A stretch of DNA of 64,000 nt from Clostridia bacterium (GTDB taxonomy: Bacteria > Bacillota > Clostridia > Oscillospirales > Acutalibacteraceae), in assembly GCA_017560255.1 (NCBI GenBank), contig JAFYOI010000035.1:124001-188000 (forward strand), given 5' to 3'. This document shows, piece by piece, positions 43,724-52,385 of the stretch. The notes under the pieces are model-generated. The model made no database searches and was not told the origin of the DNA. It was given only the letters and a program-made list of their open reading frames with translations. Each line of letters begins with the position of its first letter. Within the stretch, counting starts at the first letter, position 1. The position numbers were made by a program, and so were the translations under genes.

Positions 43724-44503
43724 TTATCTGTCTTTGTTGTTTTCATATATCAGGCGCAAGCCTTTGAGAAGTAATATTTCGTCGCGGTGAATTTCGTGTT
43801 TGCAGAGCGGCACGATGAATTTTGAAAGTCCGCCCGTTGCAACAACGGTGGCTTCCTTGCCGATTTCTTCTTCAATCAGAGAAATCATACCGTCAACCAT
43901 TGACGCGTGTCCGTACAGAAGTCCGCTCTGTATGCAGTCAACCGTATTCTTACCAATGATGCTTTTTGGATTGTCAAGGCTTACGTTGGGAAGTTGTGAG
44001 GTGTAAACTGCAAGTGCTTCCTGTGTTATTTTAAGGCCGGGAGCGATTACGCCGCCGATATATGTATTGTGGTCGTCAATTACAGACATAGTTGTTGCCG
44101 TACCCATATCAATTATTATGAGCGGGGGAGCGTATTCGCTTATTGCCGCAACCGCATCAACAATTCTGTCAGAGCCGACAAGAGAGGGGTTGTCCGTCTT
44201 TATGTTAAGCCCCGTTTTAATTCCCGGGCCTACAATGAGCGGAGTCTTTCCCGTCAATTTTTCCAAAACCGCTTTTAGCGTGTTTGTCAGCGGTGGCACA
44301 ACGGAGGAGATAACGCTACCCTCAAGTTCAGAGGGGACAACTCCATTGATTTCAATGATGTTTTTAATGTCGATTGCATATTCGTCGCCCGTCTTGAGTT
44401 TGTCGGTTGCGATTCTGCCCGTCGATATTAAATTGTCACCGTCGTAGAAACCGATAACAACGTTGGTGTTACCAACATCAAGTACAATAATCAAAAAATT
44501 CAC
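43724..44503 (-). CDS. coaX: Type III pantothenate kinase
   Basis: A 259-residue CoaX with intact motifs: LDVGNTNVVIG, GPGIKTGLNIK, VGSDRIVDAVAA and IDMGTATTMSVID. It phosphorylates pantothenate with ATP and, unlike type I PanK, is not inhibited by CoA. GTG 44503 is favoured by AAAGG (44511-44515); TTG 44506 and 44494 are alternatives. It is divergent from coaBC and convergent with panD. It is the active counterpart of the degenerate paralog at 39780. Confidence 0.92.
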   Translation of the reverse strand: MNFLIIVLDVGNTNVVIGFYDGDNLISTGRIATDKLKTGDEYAIDIKNIIEINGVVPSELEGSVISSVVPPLTNTLKAVLEKLTGKTPLIVGPGIKTGLNIKTDNPSLVGSDRIVDAVAAISEYAPPLIIIDMGTATTMSVIDDHNTYIGGVIAPGLKITQEALAVYTSQLPNVSLDNPKSIIGKNTVDCIQSGLLYGHASMVDGMISLIEEEIGKEATVVATGGLSKFIVPLCKHEIHRDEILLLKGLRLIYENNKDR

Positions 44504-44510
44504 CAAACCT

Positions 44511-44538
44511 TTGAAAGATATATCCTATATAATATATT
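44511..44538 (+). promoter_or_regulatory. Possible promoter of coaBC
   Basis: TTGAAA (44511-44516), 16-bp spacer, TATATT (44533-44538). The region is short and AT-rich, so this is tentative. Confidence 0.4.
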
Positions 44539-44559
44539 ACGATATTTGGAGTGAGTCAA

Positions 44560-45753
44560 GTGTTAAAAGGCAAAACGGTAATTTTAGGTGTCAGCGGAGG
44601 TATTGCCGCTTACAAAATCGCAAGTCTTGCAAGTATGCTCAAAAAGAAAAGTTGCGATGTTCACGTTATAATGACACAGAATGCAACTAATTTCATTACG
44701 CAGGCAACGTTTGAGGCTTTGACGGGTAATAAGTGCATAGTCGATACTTTTGACCGTGATCACGAGTGGGACGTAAAGCACGTATCCCTTGCAAAGCGTG
44801 CGGATTTTGTTATGGTTGCACCCGCTACTGCAAACGTGATTGCAAAACTTTCAAACGGAATTGCGGACGATATGCTCACAACAACAATTCTCGCTTGTAA
44901 GTGTCCGATTGCCGTTGCACCCGCTATGAACACAAGGATGTTTGAGAACGCAATTGTGCAGGATAATATAAAGAAACTTGAACATTACGGCTTTGACGTA
45001 ATAATGCCCGCTGTCGGCTATCTCGCTTGTGGTGATACGGGTGCGGGTAAAATGCCCGAGCCCGAAGAACTCTATGCTCACATTGAAAAGGCACTCGCAT
45101 TTGAAAAAGATTTGCTCGGCAAAAAAGTGCTTGTTACCGCTGGCGCAACGCAGGAAGCGATTGATCCTGTCAGGTACATAACAAACCATTCAACCGGCAA
45201 AATGGGTTATGCAATCGCACAGGCGGCGATGCTCAGAGGTGCGGAAGTAACTCTCGTTTCGGGTAGAACAGCACTCGATAAGCCGAGGTTTATGAATTTT
45301 GTGCAGGTCGTCAGTGCACAGGATATGTTCGAGGCAGTTGCGCAGTATGCTCCCGAGAGTGATATTATCATCAAATCTGCCGCTGTTGCCGACTACACGC
45401 CCGTATGTGTTGCAGACAATAAAATCAAGAAAAAAGACGGCGATATGAGCATCCCGCTCAAAAGGACAACCGATATTCTCGCTCACCTCGGTTCAACTCG
45501 CCGTGATGATCAGTTCATCTGCGGTTTCTCAATGGAAACTGAGAATATGCTTGAAAATTCAAGAGCAAAACTCAAAAAGAAAAACGTTGATATGATTGCC
45601 GCAAATAATCTCAAAGTTGAGGGCGCGGGTTTCGGTGTTGACACAAACGTTTTGACTCTTATCACCGCCGACGAAGAAATCCAACTTGAACTTATGGATA
45701 AGCAGAAAGCAGCGCACAAAATTCTCGATGAAATCATAAGAATTACAAAATAA
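44560..45753 (+). CDS. coaBC: Bifunctional phosphopantothenoylcysteine decarboxylase / phosphopantothenate--cysteine ligase
   Basis: About 397 residues with two domains. The N-terminal flavoprotein CoaC (about 1-190) has GVSGGIAAYKIASL, the His in WDVKHVSLAKRAD, APAMNTRMFEN, and the substrate-clamp region PAVGYLACGDTGAGKMPEP. The C-terminal CoaB (about 190-397) has VLVTAGATQEAIDPVRYITNHSTGKMG and SAAVADYTP. Together they turn 4'-phosphopantothenate into 4'-phosphopantetheine. GTG 44560 follows TTGGAG at 9 nt. It completes the local CoA steps except coaD and coaE. Confidence 0.95.
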   Translation: MLKGKTVILGVSGGIAAYKIASLASMLKKKSCDVHVIMTQNATNFITQATFEALTGNKCIVDTFDRDHEWDVKHVSLAKRADFVMVAPATANVIAKLSNGIADDMLTTTILACKCPIAVAPAMNTRMFENAIVQDNIKKLEHYGFDVIMPAVGYLACGDTGAGKMPEPEELYAHIEKALAFEKDLLGKKVLVTAGATQEAIDPVRYITNHSTGKMGYAIAQAAMLRGAEVTLVSGRTALDKPRFMNFVQVVSAQDMFEAVAQYAPESDIIIKSAAVADYTPVCVADNKIKKKDGDMSIPLKRTTDILAHLGSTRRDDQFICGFSMETENMLENSRAKLKKKNVDMIAANNLKVEGAGFGVDTNVLTLITADEEIQLELMDKQKAAHKILDEIIRITK

Positions 45754-45756
45754 CTC

Positions 45757-45795
45757 AAAAAGCCTTGGAATCGTTTGATTCCAAGGCTTTACTTT
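45757..45795. terminator. Bidirectional terminator between coaBC and birA
   Basis: Perfect 14-bp arms AAAGCCTTGGAATC (45759-45772) and GATTCCAAGGCTTT (45777-45790). Confidence 0.88.
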
Positions 45796-46783
45796 ATTTT
45801 CTTCTCACACTCACTTCGCCCGAATTGAGATGTTTTATTTCACCGTCAGGGAGCATAATTATCAAATTGAAATTTTCGTCAAGGTCAAGCGCAAACGCTT
45901 CGTAAGTGTTCTTGCCCGAAATAACGTTGATTTTATTTGAAAGCACCATTGAACGTCTTTTATATTGTTCAAAATGCGGACGATTTTCAATGTCACCGTA
46001 ATATTTCCAAAAGTTTTCAAGCACACGTGCAATCAGAATGCTTCTGAAGTTTTCCGTTGTATCGCAATTGTCAAAAACGGAGTCTGCAATATTTTCAATC
46101 TCGCTCGGAAAAGAGTTTTCAGGTGGGAAAACGTTTATTCCTATGCCGAGTACAGCGTAGGCAAGAGTACCGCTTTCAACGGCGAGCGCCGCTTCCGTCA
46201 GTATTCCGCAGACCTTTTTGTCACCGCAGAAAATATCGTTTACCCATTTGATTTTGGCTTCCTTTTTTGCAATTTCTTCAATCGCTTCGGCAACCGCAAC
46301 CGCGGCGCAAGTCGTTATCATAACGGATTTTTCGGCAGGAATAGACGGGCGTAAAATGATGCTCATATAAATGCCCGTGTTGATGGGGGAGAAGAAGTCG
46401 CGCCCCAGTCTGCCCCTGCCGTGCGTCTGCTCCTCGGCAATAAGTACTGTGCCCTCTTTTTCACCCTGCTCTGCTCTCTGGCGTAAAATTGTGTTAGTTG
46501 ATGAAACACTTTTTACAACTTCAATGTCAAATACGTTTGTATTAAGATGCTTTTCAATGCTCTGTTTCGAAAGTACGTCACTGCTTCGGTCAAGGCAATA
46601 TCCCTTGTTTGTTGACGAGTGTATTTTATGCCCCTGCGTTTGCAACTGCTTTATTGCTTTCCAGACTGCATTTCGACTTACACCCACATTGCTTGCAATT
46701 TTTTCACCCGATATATATTCTCCCTGATTATTTTCAAGGAACGTTAATACAATGTCGCGTACGCGGATTTCGTTGTCACTCAT
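45794..46783 (-). CDS. birA: Biotin operon repressor / biotin--[acetyl-CoA-carboxylase] ligase (BirA)
   Basis: A 329-residue bifunctional protein. The N-terminal winged helix-turn-helix (about 1-65) contains ISGEKIASNVGVSRNAVWKAIKQL. The ligase domain has SSTNTILRQ, the biotinyl-AMP loop GRGRLGRDFFSP, KWVNDIFCGDKKVCGILTEA and a C-terminal SH3-like domain. It attaches biotin to carboxylases and, as biotinyl-AMP complex, represses transcription. It is divergent from bioY, and a matching operator covers the -35 elements of both promoters. Confidence 0.94.
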   Translation of the reverse strand: MSDNEIRVRDIVLTFLENNQGEYISGEKIASNVGVSRNAVWKAIKQLQTQGHKIHSSTNKGYCLDRSSDVLSKQSIEKHLNTNVFDIEVVKSVSSTNTILRQRAEQGEKEGTVLIAEEQTHGRGRLGRDFFSPINTGIYMSIILRPSIPAEKSVMITTCAAVAVAEAIEEIAKKEAKIKWVNDIFCGDKKVCGILTEAALAVESGTLAYAVLGIGINVFPPENSFPSEIENIADSVFDNCDTTENFRSILIARVLENFWKYYGDIENRPHFEQYKRRSMVLSNKINVISGKNTYEAFALDLDENFNLIIMLPDGEIKHLNSGEVSVRRK

Positions 46784-46807
46784 AGTTACACCTGCCTTTT
46801 TTCTTTC

Positions 46808-46836
46808 AGTTTATCATATAGTTTTATTATTATCAA
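46808..46836 (-). promoter_or_regulatory. Promoter of birA
   Basis: Reverse strand TTGATA (46831-46836), 17-bp spacer, TAAACT (46808-46813). The -35 lies inside the left BirA half-site. Confidence 0.65.
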
Positions 46837-46861
46837 CCATTTTGTTGTTAATGGTTGACAA
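46830..46861. promoter_or_regulatory. BirA operator between birA and bioY
   Basis: TTATCAACC (46830-46838), 14 bp, GGTTGACAA (46853-46861). This is nearly a perfect inverted repeat and matches the bacterial BirA-site form TTGTTAACC-N14-16-GGTTAACAA. Confidence 0.85.
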
Positions 46862-46883
46862 TTGTACTTGAACGGGTTACAAT
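46855..46883 (+). promoter_or_regulatory. Promoter of bioY, overlapping the BirA operator
   Basis: Perfect TTGACA (46855-46860), 17-bp spacer, TACAAT (46878-46883). The -35 is within the right BirA half-site. Confidence 0.85.
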
Positions 46884-46912
46884 GTCAACTGATTAAACAA
46901 GGAGGGGTGACA

Positions 46913-47449
46913 ATGAAACATAAATCTCAAAAAATTGTAATGTGCGCGTTGTTTACAGTGCTTATTGCCGTTGGTGCATTTCTTCGCATACCGTTGCCGC
47001 TTCCGATTACGTTTCAACTCTTCTTTGTTGTTCTGGCGGGGTTGCTGCTTGGCAGTAAACTCGGTGCAACAAGCGCCGCACTGTATATGATAATCGGTTT
47101 GATAGGAATTCCTGTTTTTACTCAGGGGGGAGGCGTTTCATACGTTGCACAACCCACCTTCGGTTATATTGTCGGATTTATTCCTGCCGCTTTTCTGGTG
47201 GGTTTCATAACTGAACGTAAAAAAAATCCCTCGCTTAAAACTTCGTTGCTCGCGTGTCTTGTCGGTTTGCTTGCAACGTACTGCGTAGGGATGATTTATT
47301 ACTATTTGATTTGGCGTTTCGTTTTGAATGTAGAGTTGGGGATATGGATTGTGTTTCTGCGCTGCTTTGTACTTGTTGCGCCGGGCGATATCGCGCTTTG
47401 TTTTGCGGCTGCGTTACTGAATGGAAAACTAAAGCGCTTTGCACCCTAA
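46913..47449 (+). CDS. bioY: Biotin transporter substrate-binding protein BioY (ECF S-component)
   Basis: A 178-residue protein with six hydrophobic segments and BioY signatures: ALFTVLIAVGAFLRIPLPLPITFQLFFVVLAGLLLGSKLGATS and GIPVFTQGGGVSYVAQPTFGYIVGF. It binds biotin in the membrane and works alone or with a shared ECF energising module encoded elsewhere. ATG 46913 follows AAGGAGGGG. With no bio synthesis genes nearby, BirA-controlled uptake seems the main local biotin supply. Its stop overlaps the convergent CarD-like gene by 4 bp. Confidence 0.93.
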   Translation: MKHKSQKIVMCALFTVLIAVGAFLRIPLPLPITFQLFFVVLAGLLLGSKLGATSAALYMIIGLIGIPVFTQGGGVSYVAQPTFGYIVGFIPAAFLVGFITERKKNPSLKTSLLACLVGLLATYCVGMIYYYLIWRFVLNVELGIWIVFLRCFVLVAPGDIALCFAAALLNGKLKRFAP

Positions 47450-47943
47450 CTTAACCGCTGAGCAATAAATTGCGGCACGTCGGAAGGTGATATATGAAGC
47501 GCAAATGCCAATTCTTCACACATTGTCTTTTCCGCTTCTTTAAGGAAACGTTCGTCTGATATATGAAGGCGGCGTTTTTTTGTTGCCTGCAATGCGCGGT
47601 GTGAACGCAGCGCTTTTATAAGTCCAATGATTTCGTGACGGTTGCGGCAGGTGAATATATCCGTGTATCTTTCTTTTCTTGCAACAGGGTTGTCAATCCA
47701 TATTTCCGTTTCCTGCGGGATGGACTGTATTAAGTCATAGGCATCCTGTTCACAAAGAACTCTGTGCATTTTCTTTTCCAACACAGGATTGTTTGCGGGC
47801 ACAAAAATTTTGGCTCTACAGTCGAAAACGGGATTTAAAACGTAATAATCAACCATTTTACCGTCGAGTTCCTTTGGGATTATTTCGAGTATTCTGCAAA
47901 CGCTGTACCCACCGTAAATGATAACTTCTTCTACTGAAAACAC
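47446..47943 (-). CDS. CarD/CdnL-family RNA polymerase-binding regulator
   Basis: About 165 residues. The N-terminal part MFSVEEVIIYGGYSVCRILEI...DYYVLNP...AKIFVPANN matches the CarD/TRCF RNAP-interaction fold, and the C-terminal part is helical (KALRSHRALQATKKRRLHISDERFLKEAEKTMCEELAFAL). CarD proteins bind the RNAP beta subunit and stabilise open complexes. GTG 47943 gives the usual MF start with GAAGGTGAG upstream; GTG 47979 is possible. The expected G in GDxVVYPxHG is poorly kept, so it is a divergent member. Confidence 0.78.
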   Translation of the reverse strand: MFSVEEVIIYGGYSVCRILEIIPKELDGKMVDYYVLNPVFDCRAKIFVPANNPVLEKKMHRVLCEQDAYDLIQSIPQETEIWIDNPVARKERYTDIFTCRNRHEIIGLIKALRSHRALQATKKRRLHISDERFLKEAEKTMCEELAFALHISPSDVPQFIAQRLS

Positions 47944-47997
47944 GTTCTCACCTTCATAGATAATGTCAAATGATTTCACTTATAATGTCCTAACGAT

Positions 47998-48026
47998 ATT
48001 ATAGCACGGTTAGTCGAAAAATGTAA
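47998..48026 (-). promoter_or_regulatory. Possible promoter of the CarD-like gene
   Basis: Reverse strand TTACAT, 17-bp spacer, TATAAT (47998-48003), with extended TGC. Confidence 0.55.
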
Positions 48027-48081
48027 TACCTTTCTTTGTTAATAAAATGTTAAAATCGTCAAAAAAATTTTAAAAAATCTA

Positions 48082-48110
48082 TTTACAGAAAGCGGAATTT
48101 AAAGTAGAAT
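48082..48110 (+). promoter_or_regulatory. Promoter of the pyrH-frr operon
   Basis: TTTACA (48082-48087), 17-bp spacer, TAGAAT (48105-48110). The leader is about 85 nt, with no obvious attenuator. Confidence 0.65.
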
Positions 48111-48201
48111 ATAACAAGAGTATGAATGAAAGTTTCATCGTCAAATAAAATGCTGTGTCGGAGTTCAAAAATTCGGTGCGGTAGAAAGGATGATTAGTAG
48201 T

Positions 48202-48915
48202 ATGAAACCTGTTTACAAAAGAATTCTGCTTAAAATCAGCGGAGAAGTTTTAGCGGGCGAGAAAGGCCACGGAATTAACGGTGATACCGTGAATTCAATT
48301 TGTCGCGCTGTTAAGGAGTGCGCTGATCTGGGGGTTGAGATTGGTCTTGTTGTTGGCGGAGGAAACTTCTGGCGCGGCCGTACAAGTGAGCATATGCAGC
48401 GTACAAGAGCGGACCATATCGGAATGCTTGCAACTGCTATGAACTCTCTTGCTCTGGCTGATGCTCTTGAACAACTTGGAGTTGAAGTCCGTGTTCAGAC
48501 CGCTATTGAAATGAAAGAGATTGCTGAACCATATATCCGCAACAGAGCGGTCAGACATTTTGAAAAGGGACGAGTTGTTATTTTTGGTTGCGGAACAGGT
48601 AACCCGTTCTTCTCAACTGATACTGCTGCGGCTTTGCGTGCGCTTGAAATTGATGCGGAGGTTATCTTCAAGGCAACCAACGTTGATGGCGTTTATGACA
48701 GTGACCCGAAAAAGAATCCCAACGCTAAAAAGTACGATACGCTTACATATATGGAAATGCTCAGCAAGGAGATTACCGTTATGGACAGCACGGCGGCAAC
48801 TCTTTGTATGGATAATAACGTCCAGATTCTTGTATTTAATCTTTCCGACCCGCATAATATAGTCAGAGCAGTGCTTGGCGAGACAGTCGGAACAATTTTG
48901 AAGGGAGACAAATAA
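48202..48915 (+). CDS. pyrH: Uridylate kinase (UMP kinase)
   Basis: A 237-residue amino-acid-kinase-fold enzyme: [42 protein letters not shown] and [20 protein letters not shown], ending [13 protein letters not shown]. It phosphorylates UMP to UDP. ATG 48202 is used, with AAAGGA at 48185-48190; an ATG at 48190 overlaps that site. frr follows within 2 bp, the usual Firmicute pairing. Confidence 0.96.
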   Translation: MKPVYKRILLKISGEVLAGEKGHGINGDTVNSICRAVKECADLGVEIGLVVGGGNFWRGRTSEHMQRTRADHIGMLATAMNSLALADALEQLGVEVRVQTAIEMKEIAEPYIRNRAVRHFEKGRVVIFGCGTGNPFFSTDTAAALRALEIDAEVIFKATNVDGVYDSDPKKNPNAKKYDTLTYMEMLSKEITVMDSTAATLCMDNNVQILVFNLSDPHNIVRAVLGETVGTILKGDK

Positions 48916-48917
48916 AA

Positions 48918-49472
48918 ATGAAAGAACTTTTTAATGCAACTAAAGAAAGAATGGAAAAATCACTTGTAGCGCTCAATAACGAGTTTAATTCTATCAGAGC
49001 GGGCAGAGCGTCTGCGGCTTCTCTTGACAGAATCAGCGTTGACTATTACGGTGCGCCAACACCCATAAATCAGATGGCGGCAATTTCCGTAACCGACGGC
49101 AGAACTCTTGTAATTCAGCCGTGGGATAAAACTTCTCTTGATTCCATCTGCAAGGCTATTCAGGCTTCCGAACTCGGAATTAACCCGCAGAATGACGGCG
49201 TTGTAATTCGCCTTAACTTCCCCCAACCGACAGAGGAGAGAAGACGTGAACTCGTAAAAGAGGCGTCTAAGAAGGCTGAGGATGCAAAGGTTGCAATCCG
49301 TTCAATCAGACGTGACTCTATGGATAAACTCAAGGCTATGAAAAAGGATAGCGTTATCACTGAGGATGACCAGAGAGATGGAGAAAAGCAACTTCAGGAC
49401 ATTACCGACAAGTACGTAAAGGAAATTGACGTAATGTACGCTAAGAAAGAGAAAGAAATTCTCGAAATCTGA
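48918..49472 (+). CDS. frr: Ribosome recycling factor
   Basis: A 184-residue RRF of standard length with NEFNSIRAGRASAASLDRISVDYYGAPTPINQMA, RTLVIQPWDKTSL and the C-terminal helix VRDSMDKLK-like stretch (RRDSMDKLKAMKKDSVITEDD). With EF-G it splits post-termination ribosomes. It is co-transcribed with pyrH; a hairpin follows before uppS. Confidence 0.96.
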   Translation: MKELFNATKERMEKSLVALNNEFNSIRAGRASAASLDRISVDYYGAPTPINQMAAISVTDGRTLVIQPWDKTSLDSICKAIQASELGINPQNDGVVIRLNFPQPTEERRRELVKEASKKAEDAKVAIRSIRRDSMDKLKAMKKDSVITEDDQRDGEKQLQDITDKYVKEIDVMYAKKEKEILEI

Positions 49473-49495
49473 TTATTTTAAAATTTGTTTTATTA

Positions 49496-49530
49496 TAACA
49501 GCCCTCGGATTCTGGGGGCTGTTATTTGCA
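49496..49530 (+). terminator. Terminator-like hairpin between frr and uppS
   Basis: Arms TAACAGCCC (49496-49504) and GGGCTGTTA (49516-49524) followed by TTTGCAATTT. It is likely a partial terminator within the pyrH-polC run. Confidence 0.65.
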
Positions 49531-49572
49531 ATTTAGAGAAGGGCGCAGATTTTGTGCGTTGTGGGTGATATT

Positions 49573-50319
49573 ATGGCGTTGTTTAAAAGAAAGAAGAAAC
49601 AATCAATTGTTAATGAGAATATTGTTCTGCCGAATCATATCGGAATTATTATGGACGGTAACGGACGTTGGGCAAAGAAAAGGGGATTGCCGCGCGTTGC
49701 GGGGCATACGGTCGGCGCATCAACCTTCAAAAAGATTGCTTCTTATGCCAACAAAATCGGTATTAAGTATATGACCACCTACGCTTTTTCTACTGAGAAC
49801 TGGAAACGTTCCCCGCAGGAAGTTGAGGGCATTATGAATTTGCTTCGTGACTACCTTAAAGATGCTAAAAATTATAAGGAAGAAAATATCAAAACGCTCT
49901 TTATCGGAGACAGAAGTGTTTTAGCGCCCGATATTCAGGAACTTATGCAGGAGGTTGAAGAAACCTCAAAGGATGCCACGGGCATGGTGCTCAATATTGC
50001 GGTAAATTACGGCGGACGTGCCGACGTCGTACGTGCGGTGCAGATGATTGCCGATAAAGTAAAATGCGGTGAAGTTTCGCCCGAGGAGATAACGGAAGAT
50101 ATGATTTCCGACTCACTATATACGACTGGGCAGGATGAGCCCGACCTCATCATCAGACCCAGTGGGGAATACCGTCTTTCAAACTTTCTCATCTGGCAGT
50201 GCGCTTATGCGGAGTTCTGGTTTTCGGATATTCTTTGGCCCGATTTTACAACGGATGATCTTGATGCGGCAATTGCCGATTACGCAAAAAGAAACCGCCG
50301 TTTCGGCGATGCAAAATAA
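49573..50319 (+). CDS. uppS: Isoprenyl (undecaprenyl) diphosphate synthase
   Basis: A 248-residue cis-prenyltransferase with HIGIIMDGNGRWAKKRGLPRVAGH (catalytic Asp), TTYAFSTENWKRS and RPSGEYRLSNFLIWQCAYAEFWF. It builds the C55 lipid carrier used by peptidoglycan and by the polysaccharide operon. ATG 49573 follows GGGTGATATT. It heads the conserved uppS-cdsA-dxr-rseP-ispG-polC run. Confidence 0.95.
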   Translation: MALFKRKKKQSIVNENIVLPNHIGIIMDGNGRWAKKRGLPRVAGHTVGASTFKKIASYANKIGIKYMTTYAFSTENWKRSPQEVEGIMNLLRDYLKDAKNYKEENIKTLFIGDRSVLAPDIQELMQEVEETSKDATGMVLNIAVNYGGRADVVRAVQMIADKVKCGEVSPEEITEDMISDSLYTTGQDEPDLIIRPSGEYRLSNFLIWQCAYAEFWFSDILWPDFTTDDLDAAIADYAKRNRRFGDAK

Positions 50320-50347
50320 AAGAATTTTCAGGTAGGAGTGTTTTAAT

Positions 50348-51178
50348 TTGAAAGTACGTATTATATCGGGAGCGGTTGCGGTTGTAATTCTCGCCGTGAT
50401 TATGTGTTTTGTAAAAACTCCCGTTTTTGCTCTTGCAGTTTCGCTTATGGCTGCGATTGCGGTTTATGAGGTTTTGAAAGCGGTTAAAACGTCGCACTTG
50501 GAGATTATGATTCCCTGTATGCTTTTTGCGTTTTTGTTTCCACTTAAAGTTTACGTAAATAATAACGTTGCTGTCGGTGTTGCCGTATTCATCGTTTTGG
50601 TGATTATGATTCTGCAACTTATCCGCTTCGAAAAAATATCTTTCAGTGAAACAGCGGTGGCAGGTTTTATAACGCTCACGCTTTCCTTTGCTTTTGGTAG
50701 CCTTGTATTTCTTCGTGACGGATATATGGGTGTATCTGCGAACTATATGGAAAATGAAGGGGTTTTCTATATCGCGATTGCTCTTTTGAGCGCGTGGATG
50801 ACCGACACCTGCGCTTATTTTACGGGATTTTTCCTCGGCAGGAAGAAACTCTGCCCGAAAATAAGCCCGAAAAAGACAGTTGAGGGTGCAATTGGCGGTA
50901 TACTCGGATGCGTAGCGTTTAACGTGCTTGCAACGGTTATTTATAATTTGACTTTGCCGGAAGGACAGAGTTATCCGATTCTTCTCATAATTCCTATTTC
51001 CGTCTTGCTTTCCGTTGTCGGTATGTGCGGCGACCTGAGCGCATCGGTTATCAAGAGAAACGTCGGAATAAAAGATTATGGCAAAATTATGCCCGGTCAC
51101 GGCGGAATTATGGATCGTTTTGACAGTGTTACTTTTACCGCACCCGCACTTTATGCGCTTTTGTTAATTATTAAATAG
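50348..51178 (+). CDS. cdsA: Phosphatidate cytidylyltransferase
   Basis: A 276-residue polytopic membrane protein ending with the CDP-diglyceride synthetase signature: SVVGMCGDLSASVIKRNVGIKDYGKIMPGHGGIMDRFDS. It makes CDP-diacylglycerol, the precursor used by pssA at 8608. It starts with TTG behind AGGAGTG. The position between uppS and dxr is conserved in Firmicutes. Confidence 0.94.
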   Translation: MKVRIISGAVAVVILAVIMCFVKTPVFALAVSLMAAIAVYEVLKAVKTSHLEIMIPCMLFAFLFPLKVYVNNNVAVGVAVFIVLVIMILQLIRFEKISFSETAVAGFITLTLSFAFGSLVFLRDGYMGVSANYMENEGVFYIAIALLSAWMTDTCAYFTGFFLGRKKLCPKISPKKTVEGAIGGILGCVAFNVLATVIYNLTLPEGQSYPILLIIPISVLLSVVGMCGDLSASVIKRNVGIKDYGKIMPGHGGIMDRFDSVTFTAPALYALLLIIK

Positions 51179-51212
51179 GTACAGGTATATTAAAATTCAG
51201 GAGTGAATAATA

Positions 51213-52358
51213 ATGAATGATAAACTGTCCATTCTCGGCTCGACCGGTTCAATAGGTACGCAGGCTCTCGTTGTTGCGAAAAAACTCGGACTTGAAATAA
51301 CTGCGCTTACGGCAAACAGCAACATAGGATTGCTCGAAGAGCAGATAAGGCAGTTTCGCCCGAAAGTTGCGGCAGTTATGGATGAGCGGCTTGCGCTTGA
51401 ACTCAAACGTAATATTTCCGATACCGATACCTGTGTTTTAGCGGGTATGGAAGGACTGTGTGAGTGTGCGTCACGGGATGACGGCGCAACAGTTCTCAAC
51501 AGTGTTGTTGGTATGGTCGGACTTGAGCCCACTTTGTGCGCGATAGAGAGCGGCAAAAACGTTGCTCTTGCAAACAAGGAAACTCTTGTTGCGGGCGGCA
51601 AACTCGTAATGGGAAAGGTCAAGGAAAAGGGAGTAAAACTTCTTCCCGTTGACAGTGAACATTCTGCAATTTTTCAGTGCTTGCAGGGAAATGACCGCAA
51701 GTCAGTCAAGAGGATTATCCTCACTGCATCGGGCGGCCCGTTTTTCGGCAAGAGTATAGATGAACTTAAAGATATGACGGTTGAAGACACGCTCAAACAT
51801 CCAAACTGGAGTATGGGGCGTAAGATAACCGTCGATTCGGCTACGATGATGAATAAGGGGCTTGAATTTATAGAGGCAGTCTGGCTCTTTGATGCAACGC
51901 CCGATATGATAGATATTGTTGTTCATAGGGAGAGTATTGTCCATTCACTTGTTGAGTACGATGATAACAGTGTTATAGCGCAACTCGGTGTACCAAATAT
52001 GTCCATACCTATCCAGTATGCTATAACTTATCCTGCAAGGGTGGAATCTCCTGCGGCAAGACTTGAACTTGCCGACTATGGCAAACTTACTTTTTATAAA
52101 CCCGATTATGACACTTTTAAGTGTATGGATATCTGTAAAAGAGCAATCGGCCGTGGAGGATTGTATCCCGCAAGCGCAAACAGCGCCAACGAACAGGCGG
52201 TAGCGCTCTTCCTTGACAGAAAGATTCGTTTTACAGATATTGCAGAACTTGTAAATTCCGCTATGGAAAACACACCTAACGTTGACGATTATACTCTCAG
52301 CGACGTTCTTGAGGTTGACCGTTGGGCGAGAAATTACGTGCTGGAACTTTGCAAGTAA
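51213..52358 (+). CDS. dxr: 1-deoxy-D-xylulose 5-phosphate reductoisomerase
   Basis: A 381-residue MEP-pathway enzyme: LSILGSTGSIGTQAL NADPH loop, LANKETLVAGG, LPVDSEHSAIFQCL with metal and substrate ligands, TASGGPFFG, NWSMGRKITVDSATMMNKGLE. It converts DXP to MEP. With ispG three genes later it shows that isoprenoids come from the MEP route. AGGAGTG precedes the ATG. Confidence 0.96.
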   Translation: MNDKLSILGSTGSIGTQALVVAKKLGLEITALTANSNIGLLEEQIRQFRPKVAAVMDERLALELKRNISDTDTCVLAGMEGLCECASRDDGATVLNSVVGMVGLEPTLCAIESGKNVALANKETLVAGGKLVMGKVKEKGVKLLPVDSEHSAIFQCLQGNDRKSVKRIILTASGGPFFGKSIDELKDMTVEDTLKHPNWSMGRKITVDSATMMNKGLEFIEAVWLFDATPDMIDIVVHRESIVHSLVEYDDNSVIAQLGVPNMSIPIQYAITYPARVESPAARLELADYGKLTFYKPDYDTFKCMDICKRAIGRGGLYPASANSANEQAVALFLDRKIRFTDIAELVNSAMENTPNVDDYTLSDVLEVDRWARNYVLELCK

Positions 52359-52385
52359 CGGTTTTTTGAGTTAGGAGAGGTTTCG

